A stretch of 64,000 nt of DNA, from assembly GCA_003131315.1 (NCBI GenBank), contig PKUV01000120.1, forward strand, positions 33,721-97,720, read 5' to 3'. Shown piece by piece: positions 35,306 to 43,942 of this stretch. The stretch's first letter is position 1. Each line of letters opens with the position of its first letter. The notes under the pieces were generated by a model. It did not search any database. It saw nothing but the letters and a program-made list of their open reading frames with translations, and was not told the DNA's origin. Both the position numbers and the translations under genes were made by a program. Source of the DNA: Acidobacteriaceae bacterium (lineage in GTDB: Bacteria; Acidobacteriota; Terriglobia; Terriglobales; Acidobacteriaceae).

Positions 35306-37597
35306 CTAGCGATGACTGACGGGCTCCTCCTGCGGCCGCACTTCCCACTCCCCTTCGGCCACGTATCCGCTCTTGTCGTAGGAATGCCCGGTAAGCAGGC
35401 CGAGAACAAACCAGCCGAGGACTACGGCGCCCGCCCCAAAGACGGTATCGCCGATCATGCGCATCCAGCGCAGTTGGTTCATGCCGCCGGAGTGGAGGAA
35501 TTCCGAGGAGCGAGCGTACCACGTTCCATATTCAACCGAGGCCCAGGCCTGCATCAGTCCGATGGGGAGCACACTCAGCAAGACCATGAGAGCGAGTCCG
35601 ATGTTGAGGGACCAGAAAGAAAACCACAACGGACCATTTTTCCACGCCCTTCCCGGACGAAGAGCGCGCAGGCAAAAGAGCATCAAGCCCAGGCCCAACA
35701 TGCCATAGACGCCGAACAGCGCCGTGTGGGCGTGCACCGGGGTGGTGTTCAAGCCTTGCATGTAATAGAGCGCGATCGGTGGATTGATGAAGAAACCGAA
35801 CAATCCAGCGCCCACGAAATTCCAGAACGCAACCGCAACGAAGAAATAGATCGGCCACTTGTAAGCGGCGACCCACATGTGCTGTTGCCGCGAGCGTGCC
35901 AGGCGAATGTTTTCCCAGGCCTCGAAACCGATCAGTACCAGGGGAACAACTTCCAAAGCGCTGAAGACAGCGCCGAGACCGAGTACGATGTTCGGCGTGC
36001 CCGCGAAGTAAAGATGATGGAAGGTGCCAATGATTCCCCCGGAGAGAAACACGGCCGTGGAGAACATGACGGCGCGCGTCGCAGTGGTTACCGAGAGCAG
36101 TTTCAGGCGGGTAAGTAGGAATGCGATCACAACCGTGGCAAAGACTTCAAAGAAACCTTCCACCCACAGATGCACCACCCACCAGCGCCAGTACTCCGCT
36201 GTCACCAGGTTGCTGCGCTGTCCGTACATCAGGCCAGCCGCATAGAAGAGAGGAATCGCGACGCTCGAAAGCAGGAACATCAGCAGCAGCGAGTAGTTCT
36301 CGTCTTTTTTCATGAGCGCCGGTTTCAGAGCACGCCACATGAGCCAGAGCCAAAAAGTAAGTCCGCCAAACAGCAGAATCTGCCAGAACCGGCCCAGGTC
36401 CACGTACTCATAACCCTGCGTACCGAACCAAAACCAGAGGTTGCCGAGCTTGTGTTCAATGCTCATCCACTCACCAGCAAGGGAGCCAACGACCACGAAG
36501 AGCAGCGCGCCAAACAGAACATTCACGCCGAGCCTCTGGCCTTTCGGTTCCACTCCGCTCACTGCGGGAGCCACGTAGAGCCCGGTCGCGAGCCAGGAGG
36601 TTGCGATCCAGAAGAGCGCAATCTGCAAGTGCCAGGTGCGCGTCACGCTGTAGGGAAGCCAGCGATCCAATGGGATGCCGTAAAAGCCGGACCCCTCCAC
36701 GCCGTAATGCGCGGTGAGAGCGCCGAGGCCGACTTGAACCACCCACAACGCGGCAACGACAAAGAAAAATTTCACCGTGGCCCGTTGCGAAGGAGTCGGC
36801 CTCAACCCGAGCAATGGATCGTTTCCGGGGAGGAATTCCTCCGCCACCGTCCGGGGCTGCGAAGCAAAGTACCAGACCATGCCCCCCACGCCCGCCAGCA
36901 ACAACACAAAGCTGACAACGCTCCACACGATGGCACCGCCCGTCGGTTGATTTCCGATGAGCGGTTCGTGCGGCCAGTTTTGCGTGTAGGTCACGTCGGT
37001 GCCCGGGCGGTTCGTCGAGGCGGCCCATGAAGTCCACCAGAAGAACGCACTCATTTGGCGAAGCTTGACGGGATCGCTAAGGGCGTTGCGCTGTATGGCA
37101 TAATCATCGCGCCCGCGGCTGAATATGTCCGAGTAATAACGATAGAGTTCGTCGAATGCTTCGGCGCGGATTGGATCCAGCGTAATTCGGTCAGTAACTG
37201 GATCATAAGTATTGTGCCGCATGGTTTGCTTGAGGCGGGCTTGCAGTGCGGCCTGCTGCTCGATACCCAAGGCCGCGTAATTGGCAGCGCCAGATTCTTT
37301 GGCCCAGCGGTCGAGAATGAATACACACTCGCGGTGCAGCCAGTCGGCGCTCCAGTCGGGGGCAATGTAAGCGCCGTGGCCCCAAACCGTGCCCACCTCC
37401 TGGCCGCCGATCGACTGCCAGGCTCCCTGGCCGTCCTGGATGGTGCTGCCGTTGAACAATACGCGGCCCTCGGTGGTGACCACTTGCGAGGGGATCGGTG
37501 GGGCGCTCTTCAGGACTTTAATTCCCACTCCGCCCAGAACGGCGAAGGAAATCGTCATTACAAAACCTAAAGCAATCCACAGCTTTCTATAAGACAT
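35306..37597 (-). CDS. norZ: Quinol-dependent nitric oxide reductase (qNor)
   Basis: A 763-residue single-subunit NO reductase. An N-terminal extension with cytochrome-c-like fold (but no CxxCH) precedes the heme-copper catalytic domain, as in quinol-type enzymes. Landmarks are TSWAASTNRPGTDVTYTQNWPHEP, VVHLWVEGFFEVF (metal-binding His plus the conserved Glu), GTFHHLYFAG (two His of the FeB site) and VHAHTALFGVYG (heme ligands). About 14 helices are expected. It reduces 2 NO to N2O using membrane quinol and detoxifies NO. It follows the cupin gene by 165 bp on the same strand. Confidence 0.93.
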   Translation of the reverse strand: MSYRKLWIALGFVMTISFAVLGGVGIKVLKSAPPIPSQVVTTEGRVLFNGSTIQDGQGAWQSIGGQEVGTVWGHGAYIAPDWSADWLHRECVFILDRWAKESGAANYAALGIEQQAALQARLKQTMRHNTYDPVTDRITLDPIRAEAFDELYRYYSDIFSRGRDDYAIQRNALSDPVKLRQMSAFFWWTSWAASTNRPGTDVTYTQNWPHEPLIGNQPTGGAIVWSVVSFVLLLAGVGGMVWYFASQPRTVAEEFLPGNDPLLGLRPTPSQRATVKFFFVVAALWVVQVGLGALTAHYGVEGSGFYGIPLDRWLPYSVTRTWHLQIALFWIATSWLATGLYVAPAVSGVEPKGQRLGVNVLFGALLFVVVGSLAGEWMSIEHKLGNLWFWFGTQGYEYVDLGRFWQILLFGGLTFWLWLMWRALKPALMKKDENYSLLLMFLLSSVAIPLFYAAGLMYGQRSNLVTAEYWRWWVVHLWVEGFFEVFATVVIAFLLTRLKLLSVTTATRAVMFSTAVFLSGGIIGTFHHLYFAGTPNIVLGLGAVFSALEVVPLVLIGFEAWENIRLARSRQQHMWVAAYKWPIYFFVAVAFWNFVGAGLFGFFINPPIALYYMQGLNTTPVHAHTALFGVYGMLGLGLMLFCLRALRPGRAWKNGPLWFSFWSLNIGLALMVLLSVLPIGLMQAWASVEYGTWYARSSEFLHSGGMNQLRWMRMIGDTVFGAGAVVLGWFVLGLLTGHSYDKSGYVAEGEWEVRPQEEPVSHR

Positions 37598-37762
37598 GAA
37601 CGAGTACCTTTCCTAACAAGCCTCTATTGAATTGTCCGTTGATCTAATTCGTTTTGCGATATCTTACACGTGCGCGGAACGCTGAGGCTGCATAAAGATA
37701 GCGAATAAATTCACTGCAAGCGAACACGTCCCACGTTCTTGCTGCTCAGTCTACTTCTTGTG

Positions 37763-38110
37763 TCATGAACGAATCATGGTCAGTAGCATTTTGAACTTGG
37801 TGATGGCTTTCAGGGCGTGCGGATGATGGGCCGGCATTAGGACGACATCCCCAGGTTTGGCGCGTAATGGCTTGCTATCAACCGTGACTTCCACCTCGCC
37901 TTCCAACACCTGCACTAAGGCATCAAAAGGTGCAGTATGTTCACTGAGGCCTTGCGTTTCGTCGAAGGCGAAGAGCGTAACGTTTCCCGTCTCTCGGCTG
38001 ACTATCGTTCGACTGACGATCGACCCCTCTTGGTAGCTGATCAAGTTCAATAGATTGATCGCCTCTGAAACTGGAACCTCAGAACCCGTCTTTGGCTTCG
38101 GAGAGCTCAT
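37763..38110 (-). CDS. Cupin-domain protein
   Basis: A 115-residue single-domain cupin. Motif 1 lies around GLSEHTAPFDALVQVLEGEVEV and motif 2 around PGDVVLMPAHHPHALKA, giving the usual histidine/glutamate metal set. Function is not known; small cupins often bind metals or sense ligands. It overlaps the DUF6448 gene by an ATGA, so the two are co-translated, and qNor follows downstream. Confidence 0.75.
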   Translation of the reverse strand: MSSPKPKTGSEVPVSEAINLLNLISYQEGSIVSRTIVSRETGNVTLFAFDETQGLSEHTAPFDALVQVLEGEVEVTVDSKPLRAKPGDVVLMPAHHPHALKAITKFKMLLTMIRS

Positions 38111-38787
38111 CTGTGCTCCGCTTCTGCTTCGATGGCATTTTGAGGTTGATGTTCCGCGTGCAGTTCCTCTTCCGAAGACGCTCCGGATTCGTGGAAATGA
38201 CCCTGGACTGGCATTGTGGACGCTTCGTGGATCCGCTCGACGTAATGAACAAACTCGACGTAGGCTTCAACATACTCGCGTCCTGCGGCGAGATCATCGG
38301 CGCGAAAGTTCTTCTTCGTCAGCGCCTTTTCATAGTGTTCTCGCAGGCCCCTTTGCATCGCGTCGGTCAACAGTGCCTTCAGCGATCCCATGGAACCTTC
38401 CTCAAGCGCTCGGTCTGCAGCGGGAATTGCCGGCCCAAGATCGCGCCCTGCGGGTTTGAGTCCGGTATAGGGCGCTCCTTCCCCCGCACGATGAAGACGT
38501 ACCAGCGTCTCAAAGAAGTATTGATCTGCAAGCTCCATCGCGTCGGGGCTCAGATTCCTTACCGCCAATGTCGCCTGGAAAACTTGCCTGACTTCGGCTT
38601 CATCCTTTTTCTGGACCCATATGAGGACCAGACTCGCATCATGGGTCTCGAGTGCTCTGCGAGCAGCCTTAACCACTGGGCCGTCCATTCCGTCGCAGTG
38701 TGCTGACGCCGTGCTGCTTACAATGAACAGAACCATCGTTGCTATAAGGGTGGAACGCTGCAGCGATACAATGTGTTGTCTACTCAT
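38107..38787 (-). CDS. Exported DUF6448-type protein
   Basis: A 226-residue protein with a signal peptide (STLIATMVLFIVSSTASA) followed immediately by HCDGMDGPVVKAARRALE, a His-Cys-Asp start characteristic of the DUF6448 family. The rest is mainly helical (RALEEGSMGSLKALLTDAMQRGLREHYEKAL), and the tail is rich in His and Glu (GHFHESGASSEEELHAEH), which might bind metal. Function is unknown. It is coupled to the cupin gene, overlapping by four bases. Confidence 0.7.
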   Translation of the reverse strand: MSRQHIVSLQRSTLIATMVLFIVSSTASAHCDGMDGPVVKAARRALETHDASLVLIWVQKKDEAEVRQVFQATLAVRNLSPDAMELADQYFFETLVRLHRAGEGAPYTGLKPAGRDLGPAIPAADRALEEGSMGSLKALLTDAMQRGLREHYEKALTKKNFRADDLAAGREYVEAYVEFVHYVERIHEASTMPVQGHFHESGASSEEELHAEHQPQNAIEAEAEHR

Positions 38788-38834
38788 TTTCCCCTCCCAG
38801 AGGACGGCAACCGCTCAGGAACCAGACGGTCCCG

Positions 38835-39260
38835 TTAGCTTTCCTGTCTTTTCTTGTGCCACGCGATTGTTAGTAAGAAGACACTCTGTTTCAGTGCTTC
38901 CACATCGTGAGCCACCGCGCCGTCAAGCGCTAGCAAGCTACCGACGGGCAGTTCTACGGTCGCATCGGCCAAGTGAAGGCGTATGTGGCCCGCCACCGTA
39001 AGAATCGTGATTCTCGCTTCGGTCTTGTGCTCCTTCATGACGGTGTTCGCCTTCATTGAAATGAGGACAACGCGCAAGTCAGGGTATTTCACGAGCGTCT
39101 TGGAACTGCGGCCCGTGCCCCGCAGCCATGATTCCTGCTGGCGCAGTTGCTTGACCTCTTCCGGGAGGCTGACTTGCAGCAGCGAACTCGCTAGATGAGG
39201 CAGCCGCTGCATGCTCTTAATGCTCTTACGGGATTTACTGACGCTTTTCTGTAGAGCCAT
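38835..39260 (-). CDS. Small cupin-like protein
   Basis: A 141-residue soluble protein. The C-terminal 80 residues are cupin-like: LRVVLISMKANTVMKEHKTEARITILTVAGHIRLHLADATVEL, then GSLLALDGAVAHDVEA. The N-terminus is basic and Ser/Lys-rich. Metal ligands are fewer than in classical cupins. It belongs to the same-strand run Ric-NnrS-cupin-DUF6448-cupin-qNor, which may form one NO-response operon. Its function is not recognised. Confidence 0.6.
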   Translation of the reverse strand: MALQKSVSKSRKSIKSMQRLPHLASSLLQVSLPEEVKQLRQQESWLRGTGRSSKTLVKYPDLRVVLISMKANTVMKEHKTEARITILTVAGHIRLHLADATVELPVGSLLALDGAVAHDVEALKQSVFLLTIAWHKKRQES

Positions 39261-39369
39261 GTTTCCTACCTCCGTTGCCTGCTTGTGATGTCCGCGCAGG
39301 GTGTTTCGGTTCTTGCGCTAGAGTACCGTGCAGGAAAAATCACTGTACTCCTTAAGGTGTAGCATTCCA

Positions 39370-40701
39370 CTAGATCTCCTGTGACGCAGGACGCCGCGCA
39401 AATGTGAGCAACAGATTGATAGCGAAAATCGTGACCGCCGTCATTTCTGTGATGGCCGACACTGGCAACCAAGACCAGGCCCATCCCGCAAATCCTTGAT
39501 AGGCGAGAATCTCGGAGCTGACGCGAAGCAGGCATCCTGTCCCCAGCAGTAGGAGCGAGAGAAACATCAGTCTGGTGCTGAACAGCAGGCGCATTCCGGA
39601 AAATGCCGGCAGGATCCTCTGGCCCACGCTGAACACCATCGTGGCCAGGAAGCCCACGGTCAGTGCGTGGCGCGATGCACCCCAGATGCCATGAGAGCTC
39701 TCGACAGAATTGGCCCAGATTCCCAGAGCGGCCGCGACGGTTGCCCAGACGTACGCCAGGCGCACAAATACCGGAAAGCTCACGTGCACTCCCTTCACCT
39801 TCGGCGGCTGCTGTGTTCGTTCAAAGAAACGGAGGGCCCAGACTGCGACGAGGATCCCTCCCAATAACAAGAGCACAGTGGATCTCATCCAGCCCATCAT
39901 TGCGGTAATCACACCCGCGGAGTTCACTGCGACTGCCAGAGGGAGAACGCGGCCGCGTACCGGGCGCAAGCCCAGGAAGACCGGGAGCCACTTGGCGCTG
40001 AATCCCCAGACGAAGGGGACGAGGAATCCCCAGGTCTCGAGCACCAGGAACCGCTGGTCGAATTCAGTGGGGAGATCCGGTGAAACGCCACGATAGGCAA
40101 GGAACAATGCGGCGCCCAAATTGACAACCAGGGTAAGCAAAAGACCTGCGGCGGCCGCGATGACCACGAGTACCCATCCGTCTAACTTCTGTCTGCCGGA
40201 GTCCTGCGGGCGGTGACCGGAAACCGAATGGAAGAAGATCACGAATGCAAATAGTTCCAGCGCCGCGGAAACAGGAAGCGTAAAGCGCCATTGCCACTGG
40301 CAGACACCGATCGACCAGCGCAGGCTGACGCCCGATGTCCAGAGCACCCAGCACACCCATGCGGTCCACAGCGCGAACGGATTCATCCGCCGCAACTTAG
40401 GAATGGAATAGAAGCCAATGCCCAGAATGAACGTGCCGATCCAGCCGAAGATCTGCGCGTGCCCGTGGGACTGGATCCATCCCGCAGAAACCGAATTCGC
40501 GGCGTGGCGACTGCTGATCGCGAGCAGGTTCCAGACCCCCAGGAACGTTCCCGGCAGGAGCATGAACACCAAGCCGGTCGAGATGTAGAGCATCAGCAAG
40601 CGCGAGAGACTCCTCTCCCGCGTCCGCGTGATCTCGAAGATCTCCTCCGCCATTAGCCTCCTTCCAGCTTGGGTCTCGACCCGTGTTGCCAGCGCAGCCA
40701 T
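39370..40701 (-). CDS. nnrS: NnrS-family membrane protein
   Basis: A 443-residue protein with about twelve hydrophobic helices. It is identified as NnrS-like by GWIQSHGHAQIFGWIGTFILGIGFYSIPKL near the N-terminus and by SRHALTVGFLATMVFSVGQRILPAF near the C-terminus, both histidine-containing family signatures. NnrS proteins are heme/copper membrane proteins that protect against nitric oxide. ATG 40701 follows the ric stop by 16 bp, so the two genes form an operon. Confidence 0.82.
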   Translation of the reverse strand: MAALATRVETQAGRRLMAEEIFEITRTRERSLSRLLMLYISTGLVFMLLPGTFLGVWNLLAISSRHAANSVSAGWIQSHGHAQIFGWIGTFILGIGFYSIPKLRRMNPFALWTAWVCWVLWTSGVSLRWSIGVCQWQWRFTLPVSAALELFAFVIFFHSVSGHRPQDSGRQKLDGWVLVVIAAAAGLLLTLVVNLGAALFLAYRGVSPDLPTEFDQRFLVLETWGFLVPFVWGFSAKWLPVFLGLRPVRGRVLPLAVAVNSAGVITAMMGWMRSTVLLLLGGILVAVWALRFFERTQQPPKVKGVHVSFPVFVRLAYVWATVAAALGIWANSVESSHGIWGASRHALTVGFLATMVFSVGQRILPAFSGMRLLFSTRLMFLSLLLLGTGCLLRVSSEILAYQGFAGWAWSWLPVSAITEMTAVTIFAINLLLTFARRPASQEI

Positions 40702-40717
40702 CGTTTCCGTTCCTTGG

Positions 40718-41443
40718 TTAGTGCTTTTGTTCCATTTCGATCGCGCGCGGGAAAAGGATGTTGTTTTCCAGGTGAATGTGCTGGTGTAAGTCCGTCTCGA
40801 AAGCAGCCAGGGCCTTATAGAGCGTCTGGTAACTGATGCAGGCATCGCCTGGAGGCGTGTATCCAGCACTCGCCTGACGCATCACTCGCAAGGCATCGCC
40901 TGCTGCGTCATGCTCGCGCATCATCATGACCACAGGATTCTGCACGGTGCCGAATGGCGGCGGCAGGATCGGTTCCCTTTGGATCACAGCTTCCTCCATC
41001 CGCACAATATAGGGGAAGAGCATCATCTCTTCCTTCATCATGTGCGGCGTGAGTTCCTGAGCGACTTCCTGAAAGCTGGCGCGGACCTGCTGCAGCTCAG
41101 GATGGTTCTTGCCGTGTACCGAGTGGACCTTGTCGAACAGCGGTCCCAGCCGAGCGATCTCCTCCCGTGTGTACTTGTGGTGCGTGCTGGTGATGTGGGC
41201 AACCAGATCGGCTAAAGGCTCTGTCTGCCAGTTGCGGTCCGTTTGTTTGGCTCGTGCTGTCTGCTCTGCCAGTTCAAGGGAATCCAGTACCTGATCTACG
41301 GACAGGTTTGAAGCAGCACACGCCTCTTCCAACGATTTGTTTCCGCCGCAGCAGTAGTCGATCCCGAATTTTTCGAATATGCGAGTGGCCTCGGGGAATT
41401 CCACCGCCACCTCGCGTACCGTCTTTGCAGTGCTCACGCTCAT
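40718..41443 (-). CDS. ric: Iron-sulfur cluster repair di-iron protein Ric (ScdA/YtfE/NorA type)
   Basis: A 241-residue protein. The N-terminal ScdA_N domain has EFPEATRIFEKFGIDYCCGGNKSLEEAC; the C-terminal hemerythrin-like domain has HITSTHHKYTREE, MMKEEMMLFPYI, MREHDAAGDALRVM and HQHIHLENNILFPRA, supplying the di-iron ligands. Such proteins repair iron-sulfur clusters damaged by NO or peroxide. Two Crp-like sites lie in the gap upstream, one 83 bp away. It leads the minus-strand NnrS run. Confidence 0.93.
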   Translation of the reverse strand: MSVSTAKTVREVAVEFPEATRIFEKFGIDYCCGGNKSLEEACAASNLSVDQVLDSLELAEQTARAKQTDRNWQTEPLADLVAHITSTHHKYTREEIARLGPLFDKVHSVHGKNHPELQQVRASFQEVAQELTPHMMKEEMMLFPYIVRMEEAVIQREPILPPPFGTVQNPVVMMMREHDAAGDALRVMRQASAGYTPPGDACISYQTLYKALAAFETDLHQHIHLENNILFPRAIEMEQKH

Positions 41444-41518
41444 GATGTTTCTCCTCGTAGCCCGCTCCTTTCGCGAGTCTGCTACGTTGCGACACTATCG
41501 GAGCAGGCCGCGGAGAAC

Positions 41519-41627
41519 GATGACTTTTGTCACATCGCCGAAAGAAAGTGTGGCCCTCTCCAACTGGCGGTAAGGGTTCCGTTGCCACCGAACGCCACAT
41601 TTCAAGGCAGCTGTGACAAAAGTCATT
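41519..41627. promoter_or_regulatory. Two Crp-like operators in the ric / zinc-ribbon divergent gap
   Basis: GATGACTTTTGTCACA (41519-41534; minus strand TGTGACAAAAGTCATC) and TGTGACAAAAGTCATT (41612-41627) are near-identical and face opposite ways, as if one serves ric and the other the plus-strand gene. They are 93 bp apart and lie 83 and 87 bp from the respective starts. This mirror arrangement is strong positional evidence. Confidence 0.7.
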
Positions 41628-41706
41628 GCGGCCTGAAATGGACGTGCGCTAGCGTGCAGCAGATCAGGTTGGCTCGGCGGTATTGCTCAATGGGCTGCGG
41701 GCGGCC

Positions 41707-41961
41707 ATGCACGGGGAGGTCTTGGTAGACACCTCTGTGTATTTCGGCGTGTGCTGCCGCCGGTGTGACAATCGCATCGCGCTGGTCGAGGTCATCTCCG
41801 GACCGAGGATCTACCAGTGGTTTGTGCCACGGATCCCGCCATTTGAGGTGCGTTGCAACCATTGCGGCGTGACCCAGACCTACCGCTACCGTCACATAAT
41901 CGTTTTCGAGTTCCCGACACTTGAGAACCTCGAGACGCGCGCTGCTTTCCGATATGTCTGA
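41707..41961 (+). CDS. Small zinc-ribbon-like hypothetical protein
   Basis: About 84 residues with two CxxC knuckles, CCRRCDNRIALV and CNHCGVTQTY, spaced for a four-cysteine zinc ribbon, then a hydrophobic/charged end. An in-frame ATG at 41683 is possible but ATG 41707 (MHGEVLVD) is preferred by its distance from the palindrome. It is divergent from ric and preceded by a Crp-like site, so probably part of the NO/nitrogen regulon. Function unknown. Confidence 0.55.
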   Translation: MHGEVLVDTSVYFGVCCRRCDNRIALVEVISGPRIYQWFVPRIPPFEVRCNHCGVTQTYRYRHIIVFEFPTLENLETRAAFRYV

Positions 41962-41993
41962 GATTTGCTGGAAAGTCTTCGATGGGCTGGAGT

Positions 41994-42707
41994 TTACTCG
42001 GAGGCCTGGCTCGCTTCTTCCAATGCTTTCAGATCGAGGATCAGTACATGGCGGCCATCGAGTTGCAACATCCCTTCCGCCTGTAGCCGGCTGAGATTGC
42101 GGGAGACGAGTTCGCGCACCGTTCCGATCTGCGAAGCCAACTCCTGGTTACTGGCGGGCAAGGCAACCTGGATGCCTTCGCTGGCGCGTTTGCCCTCCTT
42201 TTGCGCCAGTCTCAGGAGGAACGACGCGAGCCGGTGACGCACAGTTGTAAACGAGAGCTCTTCGATGATCCCAACCAGCCGCCGCAGGCGTGCGCCGACG
42301 ACCCTCAATACTTTGAGAGTCACCTGGGGATGGGCCAGGCACAAAGCGTGGAAATCCTGCTTGCTAACGAACAGCAGTGTGGCGTCGTCGACTGCCGCCG
42401 CCGATGCCGGATAGCTTCCGCCGTCAAAGACCGGCAACTCCGCCACCGAGCTACCCGGCCCGTCCACGCTGAGCACATGCTCGCGTCCACCGGAGGAACT
42501 CTTGAAGATACGGATGTGCCCAGATTCGACCACGTACATGCCCAAGCAAGGTTCACCTTCGCCGAAAACAATCTCTCCCGCTACATAGCGGCGCGGAATA
42601 GCGCGCTGCAGGAGAAAAGCGAGTTCGCCTTCGGTCAACCCAGAAAAGATTGGGACCTTCGCCAACGTCGGACCATGATTGACTTTCGTTTCCGGCACGG
42701 TAGCCAT
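41994..42707 (-). CDS. Crp/Fnr-family transcriptional regulator (Dnr/NnrR-like)
   Basis: A 237-residue regulator with an N-terminal cyclic-nucleotide-type beta barrel (VPIFSGLTEGELAFLL, GEIVFGEGEPCLGMYVVESGHIRIF) and a C-terminal winged helix. The recognition helix reads IGTVRELVSRNLSRLQ; the R-E-x-x-x-R pattern is the Crp set that reads TGTGA, unlike Fnr's E-x-x-S-R. No Fnr cluster cysteines are seen at the N-terminus, so oxygen sensing by [4Fe-4S] is unlikely; a heme/NO sensor like Dnr is possible. ATG 42707 is preferred because the upstream ATG at 42749 lies beyond a palindromic operator. Confidence 0.85.
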   Translation of the reverse strand: MATVPETKVNHGPTLAKVPIFSGLTEGELAFLLQRAIPRRYVAGEIVFGEGEPCLGMYVVESGHIRIFKSSSGGREHVLSVDGPGSSVAELPVFDGGSYPASAAAVDDATLLFVSKQDFHALCLAHPQVTLKVLRVVGARLRRLVGIIEELSFTTVRHRLASFLLRLAQKEGKRASEGIQVALPASNQELASQIGTVRELVSRNLSRLQAEGMLQLDGRHVLILDLKALEEASQASE

Positions 42708-42728
42708 TGTATCCGAGCAGATTCCAGC

Positions 42729-42744
42729 TGTGACATCAGTCACA
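42729..42744. promoter_or_regulatory. Perfect Crp-like operator between regulator and radical SAM gene
   Basis: TGTGACATCAGTCACA is a perfect 16-bp palindrome. It is centred 30 bp before the regulator start and 69 bp before the divergent radical SAM start, implying autoregulation plus control of the other gene. Confidence 0.75.
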
Positions 42745-42805
42745 TGCACCCGGTCACGGGTCTGGCAGTCTTGCCTCCGAGATAAGAAGCAGGCAGGAGG
42801 GCAGT

Positions 42806-43942
42806 GTGGAACCGCGATTTGACTTCAATGAGCGCCCTTTTATTGTGATCTGGGAGACAACCCAGGCGTGTGATCTCGCCTGCGTGCACTGCCGCGCATG
42901 TGCCCAGCCCCTCCGCAGCAGTCTCGAACTGAGCACCGACGAAGCCAAGCGCCTTATCGACGAGGTCGCCGCGCTCGAAGCTCCAGTCTTTGTCCTCACC
43001 GGCGGCGACCCCCTGAAGCGCCCCGACGTCTTCGAATTGGTCGAATACGCATCGAGTCACGGGGTCCGGATATCCCTTACGCCAAGTGCCACCCCGCTCC
43101 TGACGCAGGAAGCCATTCAAAAACTGAAAGAGTGTGGCCTGGCGCGGTTGGCCATCAGTCTCGATGGGCCAAGCGCCGACATTCACGACGCATTCCGTCG
43201 GGTTCATGGTTCCTACGATTGGACACTGCGCGCAGTGCGCTGGGCGCGGGAGATCCGGCTGCCGGTTCAGATCAACACCACGATCACCCGACACAACCTG
43301 CAGTACCTGGATTCGATGATCGCGCTGCTTGAGCAACTCGACATCGTGCTGTGGAGCGTTTTCTTCCTCGTGCCAACCGGCCGGGGTTCGACGGCCGACC
43401 TGATCTCGGCCGAGGAGTTCGAGCAGGTCTTTGAAAAACTCTACGAAACCTCGCACCGGGTGAAATTTGATATCAAGAGCACGGAAGCACAGCACTATCG
43501 CCGCTTTCTGCTACAGCGCCGGACGGAAGAAAAGCGCAAAGGCGGCGACCAGTCACTCCCGCCGATGCCTGGCATAAGTACCGCAGACGGAATCGGACGC
43601 GCCCGCGGAATCAACGACGGCAAGGGCTTCGTTTTCATCTCTCACCTCGGAGAGGTGTTCCCCAGCGGGTTTCTGCCCGTCTCGGCGGGAAATATACGCA
43701 AGCAGTCATTGAAGGACCTCTACCGGCATTCACCGCTTTTTGTCTCTCTGCGTGACAGCAAGAACCTCAAAGGCAAGTGCGGCATTTGTGAATTCCGCGA
43801 GATCTGCGGCGGATCGCGAGCGCGAGCTTATGCCCTGACCGGCGACGTGTTTGCCGAGGAGCCCTGCTGCGTCTGGGAACCGAAGCAGCCCGTTACCGGA
43901 GGCGGCGCAGGTACGCGTCCAGTGGAGCAAACACGCGTGTAG
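42806..43942 (+). CDS. Radical SAM/SPASM-domain protein (NirJ/AhbD-like superfamily)
   Basis: A 378-residue enzyme. The radical SAM cluster site is CDLACVHC (C-x3-C-x2-C) in WETTQACDLACVHCRACAQP. The barrel continues with VFVLTGGDPLKRPDVFELVEYA, and a SPASM tail has GKCGICEFREICGGSRARAYALTGDVFAEEPCC. It resembles the TIGR04053-type group, near the heme-modifying NirJ/AhbD enzymes, but no heme d1 genes lie nearby, so its substrate is unknown. It is divergent from the Crp/Fnr gene with a palindrome between. Its 3' end overlaps the convergent UnbV gene by 50 bp. Confidence 0.85.
   Translation: MEPRFDFNERPFIVIWETTQACDLACVHCRACAQPLRSSLELSTDEAKRLIDEVAALEAPVFVLTGGDPLKRPDVFELVEYASSHGVRISLTPSATPLLTQEAIQKLKECGLARLAISLDGPSADIHDAFRRVHGSYDWTLRAVRWAREIRLPVQINTTITRHNLQYLDSMIALLEQLDIVLWSVFFLVPTGRGSTADLISAEEFEQVFEKLYETSHRVKFDIKSTEAQHYRRFLLQRRTEEKRKGGDQSLPPMPGISTADGIGRARGINDGKGFVFISHLGEVFPSGFLPVSAGNIRKQSLKDLYRHSPLFVSLRDSKNLKGKCGICEFREICGGSRARAYALTGDVFAEEPCCVWEPKQPVTGGGAGTRPVEQTRV

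Noticed and set aside
35306-37597. Heme-copper oxygen reductase
   Set aside because: The NO-reductase signatures (HLWVEGFFEV, the long N-terminal extension, no Tyr-His crosslink motif) fit qNor instead.
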